This document shows positions 54,886 to 64,000 of a stretch of 64,000 bases of DNA, piece by piece. Source of the DNA: Chlamydiota bacterium (lineage in GTDB: Bacteria; Chlamydiota; Chlamydiia; Chlamydiales; Rhabdochlamydiaceae); the NCBI GenBank assembly GCA_021772335.1, contig JAJFMD010000003.1, positions 1-64,000 of the forward strand. Reading direction: 5' to 3'. Within the stretch, counting starts at the first letter, position 1. Every line of letters begins with the position of its first letter. Made by a program: the position numbers and the translations under genes. The notes beneath the pieces were generated by a model. That model did no database searches, was not told the DNA's origin, and saw only the letters and a program-made list of their open reading frames with translations.

Positions 54886-56106
54886 ATGGAACAGGTTGTT
54901 AATACAAAGGCGCGTTGTAAACGGACACGTTTTGCTCTGCTTTGGATGAAGCTTGCCGAAGAGCCTTTCGTTGTGCTCTATGGACTGCTGCACTTTATTC
55001 TGCGCAAAGATCTCGGGGCGACAGCGCTGCATCTTTCGCTATTTGCGATGCTGCGTCCAGTAATGGCTCTCTTCTCATTTTACTGGGGAGCGAACCTATT
55101 TCAAAGACGCGACAAGCTCCTTACCAATCTAATGGGCGCATGGTTTTTAGGGCGCTGTCCCTTCTTGTTACTGCCCTGGATCGATAGTATATGGTATGTG
55201 ATCTTTGTCGCAGCGATGTACCAGCTTTTTCACCGCGCGGGCATGCCAGCGCTGATGGAAATTCTCAAAGTGAACGTCGCCAAAGAGACCCGAGAAAAGG
55301 CATATACCCGCTATTTTGTGATGAGCTTTCTTGAGAGTATTTTACTCGGACTCACCATCGGCACCATCATCAGCGGCATGGGCTGGAAGCCTCTTTTCTT
55401 TATCGCAACACTCATTAGCATGAGCAGCATCCTCTTGCAGATGCGCATCCCTCTAAATTTACCCAAAAAGATTGAAATTCCTGAGCAACCCTCTTGGAAA
55501 GAACGTCTGATCAAACCGTGGCAAGAGAGCTTTGCTCTAATGCGCAGACGGCCAGACTTTGCTGACTTCCAGTGGAGCTTTATGATTGGGGGGGTTGGAC
55601 TGATGGTGATCGCACCAGCGTTGCCCATTTATTTTGCCGATCACTTGCTTATCGAACACTCAACACTCGCCTATGCACGTACAATTTTAATGGGGATCGG
55701 TGTCGCTCTCTCCGCGCAGCTCTGGCGCAAGGGCCTAAAAACCATTGTTCCTCAACAACTCTGCATCTATATCCTCTGCGGATTTGCACTCTTTCCTCTT
55801 TTACTTCTATTTGCTGGCTCGAGTCTTTTTTGGTTACATACAGCCTTTCTCTTCTACGGCATTGCCCAAGCGGGCAGTCATCTGCTTTGGAACCTCTCGG
55901 GAACTCTCTTTGCACCCGATGAAGATAGTAGTCGTTTTACTAGCACTAATATATTAATGGTGGGACTGCGCGGTCTAGTAGGACCTCTGCTCGGTGGTTT
56001 TTTATGCAACCTGTTTGGAGTACAGGTCACTCTACTTCTAGGATTTACAATCACCCTTTCCGGCACTTTTTTCCTGCTGCGCAGGCGCGCTCTCAAAACC
56101 GCTTAA
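54886..56106 (+). CDS. Major facilitator superfamily transporter
   Basis: The 406 residues show about 12 hydrophobic segments in two halves with a charged central loop (about 190-215, KKIEIPEQPSWKERLIKPWQ) as in MFS proteins. The N-terminus is basic and ends at FALLWMKLAEEPFVVLYGLL. It ends with a typical cytoplasmic Arg-rich tail (LLRRRALKTA). The substrate cannot be inferred. The 3' end overlaps the convergent phosphatase gene by 69 bases, so both tails are coded on opposite strands of the same DNA. Confidence 0.85.
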   Translation: MEQVVNTKARCKRTRFALLWMKLAEEPFVVLYGLLHFILRKDLGATALHLSLFAMLRPVMALFSFYWGANLFQRRDKLLTNLMGAWFLGRCPFLLLPWIDSIWYVIFVAAMYQLFHRAGMPALMEILKVNVAKETREKAYTRYFVMSFLESILLGLTIGTIISGMGWKPLFFIATLISMSSILLQMRIPLNLPKKIEIPEQPSWKERLIKPWQESFALMRRRPDFADFQWSFMIGGVGLMVIAPALPIYFADHLLIEHSTLAYARTILMGIGVALSAQLWRKGLKTIVPQQLCIYILCGFALFPLLLLFAGSSLFWLHTAFLFYGIAQAGSHLLWNLSGTLFAPDEDSSRFTSTNILMVGLRGLVGPLLGGFLCNLFGVQVTLLLGFTITLSGTFFLLRRRALKTA

Positions 56107-57261
56107 CAGCGGCGCAATCGTATCGATCTCATCTCCCTCTATTCCAAGCGCTTTAATTTCCATCATCTTGGGTGTTAGCTCTACAATAAAAACATTATTC
56201 TTAGCTAAACTCTCTGCTAAATAAGGATGATGTCTTGGACTTCTGGGAGTGACACCCCACGCTCCATCCCCGAGATACAAAACCCCTTCTTCATCCCGCT
56301 CTCCCCCTTTTAACTTATAGCTACGCTTATACGCATGGCTATGATGCTCAAAGGCAACTTGCACTCCATACTTTTCAAAAAGAGGAGTCCAACACTGCCT
56401 AACTCTCTTTTCCTCTTTGCCCTTATACATATAATAGGTGGGGTAAGCGCCTACATGATAGACAGCGCATTTGTATAGAGCTCTACTCTCCTCTAAAGTT
56501 TCTTTTAGCCACTCTGTCTGCCTACCACAAATGGGGAAAACATGCCCAGTATCCAATAGAGCCAAAGTCAAATAATCCCCCGCCTCTAAACTGCGATAGG
56601 TAAAAAGCTGATCGGGAAATGCAAATAACTGAAATATAAGATCATCACAAAACATCTTTGGCAAACTGCTAACATCATGATTACCAACGACCAAAACCAT
56701 CGGAATCAAGCACCCTTCACTTGTTACCATCTGCCGTCGCCATATTTTAAAAAACTCGCGCCATCTTGTAAGCTCCCCTTGCTTACCTAAAGGGATCACC
56801 CGTTTCTTGGTATAGGCAATATCTCCTCCAAGCACCGCAAAATCAGGATCTTGAGCGCTGACAACATGATTCATTTTCTCAAAGAGCTCTCCCTTTCCAC
56901 GATAGAGATCTCCTCCTACAGCAAAACGCACTGGCCTATCTAATCTATCGGGCAACGTTTTGAATTTCAGTGTCTCATCATCTCCAATCTGAAACTCATA
57001 CAACTCCCCCGCTTTTAACTGATCCAGCTTAGCGGTATATACTTGATACTCATTTCCTTCAGCCTCTGTTCTTTGCCAATTCTCGCTTCCAGCTCGCCGC
57101 ACCCTCAACTCCAACGACTCCTCACTCTGCCACTGTATGACCATCGTCGTAGTCGGATCATCGATCCAGCTGAGATACACAATTTCTGGCGCGGCATAAG
57201 CTCGCACAAAGAAACAGAGCAAACTAATCATTAGAGCCTTAACCAAACTAAATCCATTCAT
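56038..57261 (-). CDS. Exported metallophosphoesterase, purple-acid-phosphatase type
   Basis: The 407 residues start with a signal peptide (MNGFSLVKALMISLLCFFVRAYA). A fibronectin-III-like domain (about 24-105, PEIVYLSWIDDPTTTMVIQW) precedes a calcineurin-like phosphoesterase domain. The metal-ligand motifs are in order: GGDLYRG, GGDIAY, GNHD, VYHVGAYP and HHSHAYKRSY. This is the architecture of purple acid phosphatases that hydrolyse phosphomonoesters in the periplasm or outside the cell. The last residues (GFESAPAQQEKSAGKGDCKS) are coded over the end of the MFS gene and look unstructured. Divergent from the coiled-coil gene with a very AT-rich spacer. Confidence 0.9.
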   Translation of the reverse strand: MNGFSLVKALMISLLCFFVRAYAAPEIVYLSWIDDPTTTMVIQWQSEESLELRVRRAGSENWQRTEAEGNEYQVYTAKLDQLKAGELYEFQIGDDETLKFKTLPDRLDRPVRFAVGGDLYRGKGELFEKMNHVVSAQDPDFAVLGGDIAYTKKRVIPLGKQGELTRWREFFKIWRRQMVTSEGCLIPMVLVVGNHDVSSLPKMFCDDLIFQLFAFPDQLFTYRSLEAGDYLTLALLDTGHVFPICGRQTEWLKETLEESRALYKCAVYHVGAYPTYYMYKGKEEKRVRQCWTPLFEKYGVQVAFEHHSHAYKRSYKLKGGERDEEGVLYLGDGAWGVTPRSPRHHPYLAESLAKNNVFIVELTPKMMEIKALGIEGDEIDTIAPLLSGFESAPAQQEKSAGKGDCKS

Positions 57262-57325
57262 TTATTATTAAAAGCTAATAATATCGTTTTATATAACAAA
57301 AAATAGATTAAATAAATAACTATGA

Positions 57326-57331
57326 TATAAT
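57326..57331 (+). promoter_or_regulatory. Possible -10 (TATAAT) for the coiled-coil gene
   Basis: It sits 34 bases before ATG 57366 in a 104-base AT-rich divergent spacer. No convincing -35 is visible, and such motifs arise easily in this composition. Confidence 0.3.
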
Positions 57332-57365
57332 ATAGTTAATATATAAATGTATTAATAGTGTAGTT

Positions 57366-60300
57366 ATGGCGAATCCTCCAAGTTCAGCTAATCAGTCTTT
57401 ACGTATAACTCAGAATATTTTAGACCAGCACAATATAGAGCTATACAAAAGTGAAGCTGCAACAAGTTCTATTCCATGGCATTGCAGTGACATAACTGAC
57501 CCTGACATCCCTAACCACGTAGAACAATTAGCAGACTCTATTAATCAAATATTTCAAACTGTTCCCAATTTAAATCGCATTATTCGCGAAGCTCTTGCTA
57601 AAAAAGGCGTCGATAAAACAAAAGAAATGCGCCTTCACCTCTCTGTCGTGCGCGGCAGGATTACAGCCACAGCAGAAGGGCAATCTGTCACAATTGATAG
57701 AATTCCTGGTCGGGCTGATGAATTTATTCTCAATGAAACGAATCGCATTTACAATACCTGCATAGCGCGCCATCCCCATATGCATCGCACACCTGTTGGC
57801 GAAAGGACCGATCAAATAGGACGAGACTGCATACATTGTCATCCACCTACTGCAGCACACGATCTTCGCAATCGCGTTAGAGCAGAGGGTGGAGATGATC
57901 ACAGCATACAATCTACAGAAGATTTTTCTTTAGAATTGAGAGCTGCCTCTGCTCAAAATGATCGGCAAGAATTCATTAATCGCCTTCAAATGAACAATAT
58001 TCATGCTCTACAAACACAACTGCGCACTCAAGAAGAAGTCCATCAAGCTCAACTCGCTGAAAACGAAGAACAAATAACCACTCTTCAAGAGCAATTACAC
58101 ACAAGTGCAGCCACTGTGAGCACCTTAGAACGTGAATTAGCAAATGAGCGAAATAAAAGAGCAGGTGATCAAGAGAGAATTCAGCGACTTGAGGGAGAGC
58201 TAGGAAAGGCATCTGCGAATTACGATGACATATTGATGGAACTCGATGAACTCCGCGAGGAGAATCAGCAACTATATGCTCAAAATCAGGCTCTACATGA
58301 AGCCTTAAGAGAAGCAGACGAAAATCATACTGCTTATATGACCGAAGAAGCTGAGCTTCACGATACACAAATTCAAGAGCTGCTAGATCAACTACAGCAA
58401 GCAGGCGTACGAAATAGTGATTTAGAACGAGAAATTGGGCACTTACGCGCTTCCAATGATGGCTTAAGAAAAGCTGTCCAAACCAATCAAAATAAAATCG
58501 GGGAATTCCAGAAAAAATATCGCCAAGCACTTGATGAAAGGAATCGCTTAGAAAAGAATTTAAGAAAAATAATTGCAAATCAAGCATTAGAATTAACAGA
58601 AAAAACCGATCAAATAGATCAATTACAAGATGCCCTCTCCGATCGAGATCAGGATATTAGTTATTTGAACACTCAAATTCGTCAGCTACAAAACCAGTAT
58701 CACACAAGCCTTCAAGATCTTGCTAACCAATACAGTTCTAATCTCGAAAAAATACAACAAGCTGCAAAAGCTGAAATTGAGCAAAGAAATCAACAGATTG
58801 CTGATCTTAATGACAAGCTAAAAGATGCTCTAAATCGAGAAGCTTCCCAAATTTCAAAAAATACGCGCTTAGAAGAAAATCTGACAAAATTACAAACTTC
58901 GACAGCCGATGAAAGAGGGCGATTAGAAAATATCATTGCTGATCAACTCAAGCTAATTGATAGATTGACACAAGATTTAGGACGCACTCAGGATATTATT
59001 CGAGATCGCGATGCAACAATCGATAGATTCCAAAATCTCGATCGAGAACTTGAACATGACCTAGCGAATCAAACTATCACCACAGATGATTTAGAAGAAC
59101 AGCTTGGAATTTGGAAAGCTGAATTTGAAAAGCTTCAAGATGAAAATGCCGCTTTAAGCTTAAAACTCTCAGAGCTTGAGAACAAACTAAAAAAAACAAC
59201 TGGTGATGCAGCTACAGCTCTTGAAATACAAAGATCTCTAATGCAGGAAGCTTTAGATGCAAAAGATAGCGAACTCAATGAAGCTCAAAATCAAATCGCT
59301 CTTTTATCTAGAGACAATGCCGCTATTGCAGCGCGTGAACAAGAACAAATGGAAGCTCTTAATGATTTAAGAGAGCAAGCAGCTCTACAAGCAGAGCAAA
59401 TCGACATCCTTAAAGAGGACAATACTGCAAAACAAGCAGAAATTGCACACCTAGAGCAGAGATTGTCTGAACGAAGTGAAGAAATTCAAGAATTAAAAGA
59501 ATCACACAAAAAGCAAATTAAGCAACTAAACAATGAAATTTCAGGTCTCAATGCTCAAAAAACGGCTGCTAACAAAGAGTTAGAAACTTTGAAACCTCAA
59601 CTCGATGAACTTCGAAGAACCGTTACTAGCCAACAGGACCACATAGATAAACTCACCGTTGATCTCGCCCGAGAGCAAGAAGCGCATCGCCTGAAAAGTC
59701 AAACGCTTGAGAAAACACAACAAAATCTCAAATCTACACAAAAAGAACTCGATGAATCTAAGGCCCGTGAACGAGAGTTAGAATTAACTCAAAATGAACT
59801 GCGTTCTTTACAAAACATGCTAGAGGCTGACAATACAAATATTCGACAAGACTTAGGTAGAGCTCTAAAAGAACTTGATCGTCATACACGTGATTTACAA
59901 GAAGCTTCTGAAAAACTAGAACACCACGATCGCACTATCCAAGATCTAAAAAAAGAAACACTTCGGCTAAAAGGAGTTGACGCTGAACTTGGGCGAGTAA
60001 AAGATCAATTACGTAAGGAAGAAACACAAAGAGCTGCTGTAGAAAAAGAAGTTGCTGAACTAAAACTCCAAATTAAACAACTTCAAGAAATAAATCGCTC
60101 ACTTGACAATCATTTAAAAGAATCCACTGAAAAGCTCGCAGCTAACAAACCAAGATTACAAGAAGCTCTACGCCTCTTATTTAAGGAAAGACAAAGAAAT
60201 GCTGATTTAGAATCCCAACTCGCCGCTCAAGCTGATCGAATTGCTGCATTAGAAGCATCTAATACTGAACTTCAAAATCAACTGAAAGAATCTCAAAGTG

Positions 60301-63300
60301 CACTAACTGAGCAAAAAGGAATTGTCTCTCAGTTAGAAAAAGAAAAGGCAAATATTGCTGAAGAACTTAGAACAACTCAAGCGACGATTCTTAGACAAGA
60401 AAAAGAGCTCGCTAATAATGCTACAAAATTAGCTACAATTGCATCTCAACAAAGCGAGAAAGAAGCCGCTGAACAAGTGCTTCAAAATAGGCAAATTGAG
60501 CTAGTTGAGCAGAACAGACAACTAACCGACCAACTCAAACAATCACGCGCAGCTGAAAAAACAACTCTCCAGAAATTACAAGCAGCTGAAAAAGCGCTTG
60601 CAACTGCACTAGCTACAAATCAAGAATTAGTCGCTGAAAACGCTAAGCTAAAAGAGCGCTTATCCTTGGCGGAAAACATTGAAAACCAATTAATAAAAAT
60701 TGGTGAAGAGAAATCTAACGAGCTTGAAACTGCAAAAGCACAATTAAAAAGACTCCAAACACAAGAATCTAGGCACTCAAAACACATTCAAGATTTAACA
60801 GGTCAATTAGAAAGACAAAAAGCATCAAATGAAGCTCTTCAACGGGCTAATCAACAATTAATGGATCGCCATACAGCATATGACCAGGAGCGTCAATTAC
60901 TAGCTACGCAACTTAAGACTGCACATTCTCAAATATATGCTTTAGAAGGAAAAATTGCGCAGCTTGCAGAATCTAAAGTAGCAGAAATACAAAAAGTGGA
61001 AAGTGAACTCGTAGAAGCTAATCTCAAAAGATCAGAATTAGAAGAGGAACTTAAAGCAACAAATGATCGATTAGCACAAATCGAATTACTTAAAAATGGT
61101 TTATCCTCTTCACTCGAGAATGCAAATGAAACTATAAGGTCCATTTCAAATCGTCTTCAAATTGCTAAAAATGCACTTGCCGCAGCTAAAGATGAAAATG
61201 TTGCACTCAACGAACAAATCATCGCTCTTGGAAGCGCGCTTTTAGACGCAAAACAAGAGCTAACGAGGCACATAAAGCTAGTAACTGAGCTAAAAGATAC
61301 CATTCACTCGAAGCAAACCGAACTTGACAGTCTTAAAGGAAAAAAAGGCGCTGATGATCAAGAAATTCAAAGTCTAAAAAATGAACTTGATGATCTGCAA
61401 AAAGAATATAATAAACTTACAGAGAAAAAAGGCTCTGTTGCTGCTCAATTGCAAAGAGCTATAGATGAAAATAGGACAGCACGTCAGGAGATCGGCTCTT
61501 TAAGAGCTCAAATCACACAGCTTCAACAAGATAAACAAGATGCATCCGAAGATGCACAGCGAGAAGTTAAAAGAATAGCTAGTCAATTACAGCGCACTAA
61601 AGAAACACATGCAGAAGATTTTGCAGAATTAACCATTGAAAATTCAGAACACAAAGAGCTCATAACTCAACTAGAAACAGCCCTTACAAATGAAAAAGCC
61701 TCTGCTCGAGCATTACGCCTTGAACTCGAAGGTAAAGGAGCAGAACTTAACCTCGCTAATAAAGAAATAGCGCGGCTAAAAAATCAAATAGTAACACTCG
61801 AAAATAGAGCCGCAGAAGCGGAAATAGCTCTTGAAGCTAAACAAAGCGCTCTTACTCTAAGTGATCTTGCATTACATACATTGCGAAGCAGCGGCACGGC
61901 AACGAGTGCTGAACTCAGCGAAGCACAAATGCAAATTCGAAGATTAGAAGCGCAAGTCGCTGCGCTAAACAAAGAAGTTGAGGAATCAAGACAGGAAGCT
62001 GCGGATGCAAAAACTGATTTTGAGAATAGAGGAAAAGCTCTCCATTCAAAAATTACTCACCTTGAAAATGAGTATTTAGCCCTCCAAGAAAAATCCAATG
62101 TCGATTTAAAGCAACACCAGGCCAAAATTGATGAATTAGAAACACAACTATCTAAGTACACAAATTTAGATGCAGCCAATAACGCTAAAATTCAGCACCT
62201 TGAAAATCAGTTAGCACAGAGAGATCAGCAAATTCGAGAATTAGAAGCCGCGCATAGAAGTACACTAGATTTAAAAGATCGCAATATAGACAGACTAGAG
62301 ACACAAGTATTAGAACAAAGTCAAACAATTGATAATTTGCAAAATGAATTAGCTCGCCTAAGAGAAATCAACAAGGACCTTACAGCTGCACGCACAGCGA
62401 GTGAAAATGATAAAAACCCGCTTCTTGAAAGAGTGACCGCTTTAACTAATCAAGTCACTGAACTAGAAGGTCAGCTTTTAAGTATACGACGAGAAAAAGC
62501 AACAACTGATGCAGAGAAAAGGAAAATTGAAACTGACAAAATAGATCTAGAAAAGAGATTTGCAAAAGCAAATGAAACAATTGGCAGACTTGAAGGTCTC
62601 AACGAAAGACAAAGAACAGATTTAGCTACGGCTCGAAATAACCTAGCAGAAGTGCGCAGAGAAAAATTAGAACTGGGCAAAGAGGAGGCAAAGCTTAAAG
62701 AAAAACTCCGAGAAGCAGAAACTAATATCCAATTTTTAAAAACGCAGTTAGCTGAAGTGCGCGATCAAAAAGCAACACTAGAAAGCAGCTATAAATCACA
62801 AATAGATGATTTAAATCGTCGCCTTGCAAAGACCGGGGAAAATTCTATTGAAGAAGCTAGATTGCTAGAAGAATTAAAGACTCAAAAGGCTCAGCAAGAT
62901 GAGATCGTACAAAACCTTGAAGCAAGGGAAACATCACTTACAAACGAGTTGCAGCAACTTGAAGCTAATAGAGTAGCCGATCACCAAGCTGTCGAAAGAG
63001 CTTTAGAAAATGCGACTAAAAAAGGGCGCACATTAGATGATGATGAAACAGAATTACTTGAGCAAATAGATGCAGCTAAAAAACTGGAAGAGCGCAATCA
63101 AACAGAGCTTGGTAAACTCCTTGCGAGTTACCATAGAAAAGCGCTTCAACTTGAACTCTTAAGCAAGTTGCAAGACAAAGACCTTGATGCAATTATAGCA
63201 CATCAAAAAGGCATTTTAGAATTTAATACATGGGCTTCAAAACAATTGAATCTCAAAGGAGCCGGTCCCTATACACCTCCAGAACTTCGTACCAGAGGAG

Positions 63301-63365
63301 CAGGCGCCATGATAGGTTCGCCTTCTAGGCCTACCTATCCGTCTACTCCTTCCACACCAAAATAA
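57366..63365 (+). CDS. Giant coiled-coil protein, 1999 residues
   Basis: Residues 1-200 look globular, with a His/Cys-rich piece (about 135-162: CIARHPHMHRTPVGE, then RDCIHCHPP) that could bind a metal. From about 210 to 1930 the sequence is almost pure heptad-rich coiled coil, high in Glu, Gln, Leu, Lys and Asn (for example LQEQLHTSAATVSTLEREL), followed by a Pro-rich tail (YTPPELRTRG, SRPTYPSTPSTPK). No signal peptide or membrane segment is seen. It resembles large filament or tether proteins by shape only; similarity to myosin, golgin or SMC proteins in a search would be expected from composition. Possible roles are a cytoskeletal element or a secreted host-interaction protein. Neighbours give no clue. 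Confidence 0.8.
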   Translation: MANPPSSANQSLRITQNILDQHNIELYKSEAATSSIPWHCSDITDPDIPNHVEQLADSINQIFQTVPNLNRIIREALAKKGVDKTKEMRLHLSVVRGRITATAEGQSVTIDRIPGRADEFILNETNRIYNTCIARHPHMHRTPVGERTDQIGRDCIHCHPPTAAHDLRNRVRAEGGDDHSIQSTEDFSLELRAASAQNDRQEFINRLQMNNIHALQTQLRTQEEVHQAQLAENEEQITTLQEQLHTSAATVSTLERELANERNKRAGDQERIQRLEGELGKASANYDDILMELDELREENQQLYAQNQALHEALREADENHTAYMTEEAELHDTQIQELLDQLQQAGVRNSDLEREIGHLRASNDGLRKAVQTNQNKIGEFQKKYRQALDERNRLEKNLRKIIANQALELTEKTDQIDQLQDALSDRDQDISYLNTQIRQLQNQYHTSLQDLANQYSSNLEKIQQAAKAEIEQRNQQIADLNDKLKDALNREASQISKNTRLEENLTKLQTSTADERGRLENIIADQLKLIDRLTQDLGRTQDIIRDRDATIDRFQNLDRELEHDLANQTITTDDLEEQLGIWKAEFEKLQDENAALSLKLSELENKLKKTTGDAATALEIQRSLMQEALDAKDSELNEAQNQIALLSRDNAAIAAREQEQMEALNDLREQAALQAEQIDILKEDNTAKQAEIAHLEQRLSERSEEIQELKESHKKQIKQLNNEISGLNAQKTAANKELETLKPQLDELRRTVTSQQDHIDKLTVDLAREQEAHRLKSQTLEKTQQNLKSTQKELDESKARERELELTQNELRSLQNMLEADNTNIRQDLGRALKELDRHTRDLQEASEKLEHHDRTIQDLKKETLRLKGVDAELGRVKDQLRKEETQRAAVEKEVAELKLQIKQLQEINRSLDNHLKESTEKLAANKPRLQEALRLLFKERQRNADLESQLAAQADRIAALEASNTELQNQLKESQSALTEQKGIVSQLEKEKANIAEELRTTQATILRQEKELANNATKLATIASQQSEKEAAEQVLQNRQIELVEQNRQLTDQLKQSRAAEKTTLQKLQAAEKALATALATNQELVAENAKLKERLSLAENIENQLIKIGEEKSNELETAKAQLKRLQTQESRHSKHIQDLTGQLERQKASNEALQRANQQLMDRHTAYDQERQLLATQLKTAHSQIYALEGKIAQLAESKVAEIQKVESELVEANLKRSELEEELKATNDRLAQIELLKNGLSSSLENANETIRSISNRLQIAKNALAAAKDENVALNEQIIALGSALLDAKQELTRHIKLVTELKDTIHSKQTELDSLKGKKGADDQEIQSLKNELDDLQKEYNKLTEKKGSVAAQLQRAIDENRTARQEIGSLRAQITQLQQDKQDASEDAQREVKRIASQLQRTKETHAEDFAELTIENSEHKELITQLETALTNEKASARALRLELEGKGAELNLANKEIARLKNQIVTLENRAAEAEIALEAKQSALTLSDLALHTLRSSGTATSAELSEAQMQIRRLEAQVAALNKEVEESRQEAADAKTDFENRGKALHSKITHLENEYLALQEKSNVDLKQHQAKIDELETQLSKYTNLDAANNAKIQHLENQLAQRDQQIRELEAAHRSTLDLKDRNIDRLETQVLEQSQTIDNLQNELARLREINKDLTAARTASENDKNPLLERVTALTNQVTELEGQLLSIRREKATTDAEKRKIETDKIDLEKRFAKANETIGRLEGLNERQRTDLATARNNLAEVRREKLELGKEEAKLKEKLREAETNIQFLKTQLAEVRDQKATLESSYKSQIDDLNRRLAKTGENSIEEARLLEELKTQKAQQDEIVQNLEARETSLTNELQQLEANRVADHQAVERALENATKKGRTLDDDETELLEQIDAAKKLEERNQTELGKLLASYHRKALQLELLSKLQDKDLDAIIAHQKGILEFNTWASKQLNLKGAGPYTPPELRTRGAGAMIGSPSRPTYPSTPSTPK

Positions 63366-63392
63366 TAATAAATTCTCAAGAATTTACTATCC

Positions 63393-63746
63393 TTATGGAG
63401 TCTCTACAGTTCCGACAGGCTGTACTTCTGTGATTGCCATTTTGAGCATTTCGATTTTTGAGCCGTCAATCGTTTTTAGAACGATGGTTTTTTCATCGAT
63501 ACGATCAAGGGTTCCAACAATGCCCATTGCTGTAACGCGATCACCAGGCTTCATTCCGCTGCGTTGTGATTCTAGCGCTTTGCGTCTTTTTTGTTCGGGG
63601 CGCCATAGGATGAAATAGAAAAATACGATGGCGATTCCAAAGATCACAATTAGTTGAACAAAATTTTGTTGGCGAGGCTCCCCACCTTCTTCTGCAAATA
63701 GAGAAACAGAAAGAGCGAGCATTGGTAATAAGAACTTTTTCATCAT
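63393..63746 (-). CDS. yajC: Sec translocon auxiliary subunit YajC
   Basis: It is a small inner-membrane partner of SecDF. The 117 residues have an N-terminal hydrophobic stretch resembling a signal (KKFLLPMLALSVSLFAEEGG), then the characteristic membrane segment (FVQLIVIFGIAIVFFYFILW) followed by RPEQKRRK and the cytoplasmic domain (GDRVTAMGIVGTLDRID). The extra N-terminal hydrophobic segment is longer than in E. coli YajC and is known from other chlamydial and related forms only as far as I recall. It is convergent with the coiled-coil gene, 27 bases away, and probably co-transcribed with the methyltransferase gene on its 5' side. Confidence 0.94.
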   Translation of the reverse strand: MMKKFLLPMLALSVSLFAEEGGEPRQQNFVQLIVIFGIAIVFFYFILWRPEQKRRKALESQRSGMKPGDRVTAMGIVGTLDRIDEKTIVLKTIDGSKIEMLKMAITEVQPVGTVETP

Positions 63747-63799
63747 TAAACCTTAATTTAAACTAAAAGAAGTATTTTGCCTGATTGAGAGGGAGGAAA

Positions 63800-64000
63800 T
63801 CAAGAGTTTTTCTTATTTGATTTTAGAAGAGCGATATTCTCTACGTGCATGGTGTGAGGAAACTGATCGACAGGTTGAAGTTTAAGAAGGGTGTAGTCAA
63901 GCGCTTGGAGATTTTCAACTTGGGTTTTGGGATTGCAGGAGATGTAGAGCAAGTAAGGCGCATTGAGTTCTCGGATTGTCTCGAGCGCTTTGGGTTCAAG
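63800..64000 (-). CDS. 23S rRNA (uracil-5-)-methyltransferase, C-terminal 66 residues
   Basis: The frame runs off the right edge, so only the C-terminal part is seen. It reads YLLYISCNPKTQVENLQ, then LQPVDQFPHTMHVENIALLK. The SCNP motif is the catalytic Cys region of TrmA/RlmC/RlmD enzymes, and VDQFPHTMHVE is the conserved family ending. These enzymes transfer a methyl group from SAM to C5 of uracil in rRNA or tRNA. RlmD is likeliest, but the fragment cannot tell it from RlmC or TrmA. The stop is the TGA read at 63800-63802 on the minus strand, 54 bases upstream of yajC. This neighbourhood (yajC beside the methyltransferase) matches what I recall from Chlamydia. Confidence 0.9.
   Translation of the reverse strand, partial: LEPKALETIRELNAPYLLYISCNPKTQVENLQALDYTLLKLQPVDQFPHTMHVENIALLKSNKKNS

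Noticed and set aside
63369-63386. 18-base palindrome between the coiled-coil gene and yajC
   Set aside because: AT-rich, 8-bp arms, no T run; could arise by chance in this composition.

Overview
The window looks like chromosome of a Chlamydiae member outside the classical Chlamydia genus (Simkania, Waddlia or Parachlamydia type). Pointers are alaS directly followed by mfd, yajC beside an rRNA uracil methyltransferase (both orders I recall from Chlamydia genomes, not computed here), an Inc-like bilobed membrane protein, and many eukaryote-like repeat proteins (ankyrin, U-box, LRR). The DNA is moderately AT-rich, with a much more AT-rich island at about 16.7-20.3 kb.

Layout. 1-3.5 kb: 3' part of a large outer-membrane protein with an inverse-autotransporter-like beta-barrel and a Cys-studded beta-helix passenger. 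3.6-9.4 kb: alaS-mfd. 9.5-12.1 kb: two minus-strand genes, an LRR protein and a small secreted protein. 12.2-20.3 kb: an Rhs/YD-repeat protein with a Sec signal and a lipase-like C-terminal tip, followed by four paralogous lipoprotein genes and two decayed copies, read here as a toxin with an immunity array. 20.3-22.5 kb: Inc-like protein, then efp-epmA. 22.6-38.8 kb: a 16-kb array of ankyrin proteins, two of them ending in a U-box (E3 ubiquitin ligase fold), one cut off before it, and two sharing a different conserved C-terminal region of unknown function. 38.9-44.8 kb: nadE (minus), then a sodium:solute symporter, htpG and a secreted methyltransferase-like protein. 44.9-54.7 kb: three more complete barrel/beta-helix surface proteins in tandem. 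54.9-57.3 kb: an MFS transporter and a metallophosphatase whose 3' ends overlap. 57.4-63.4 kb: a 1999-residue coiled-coil protein. 63.4-64 kb: yajC and the end of an rRNA uracil methyltransferase gene, both minus.

How it fits together. Housekeeping genes (translation, repair, NAD synthesis, chaperone, Sec) are separated by lineage-specific blocks that probably serve interaction with the host or with competitors: surface adhesin-like proteins, ubiquitin-ligase-like effectors and a polymorphic toxin. Each block has grown by duplication. The ankyrin genes carry copied upstream regions (an extended -10 at constant distance, and a 70-bp leader), and several proteins contain recent in-frame nucleotide duplications of 96, 180 and 714 nt. 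No tRNA, rRNA, CRISPR array or insertion sequence was recognised, and no gene-free stretch exceeds about 300 bases once the small fragments at 19350-19511 and 20083-20262 are counted.
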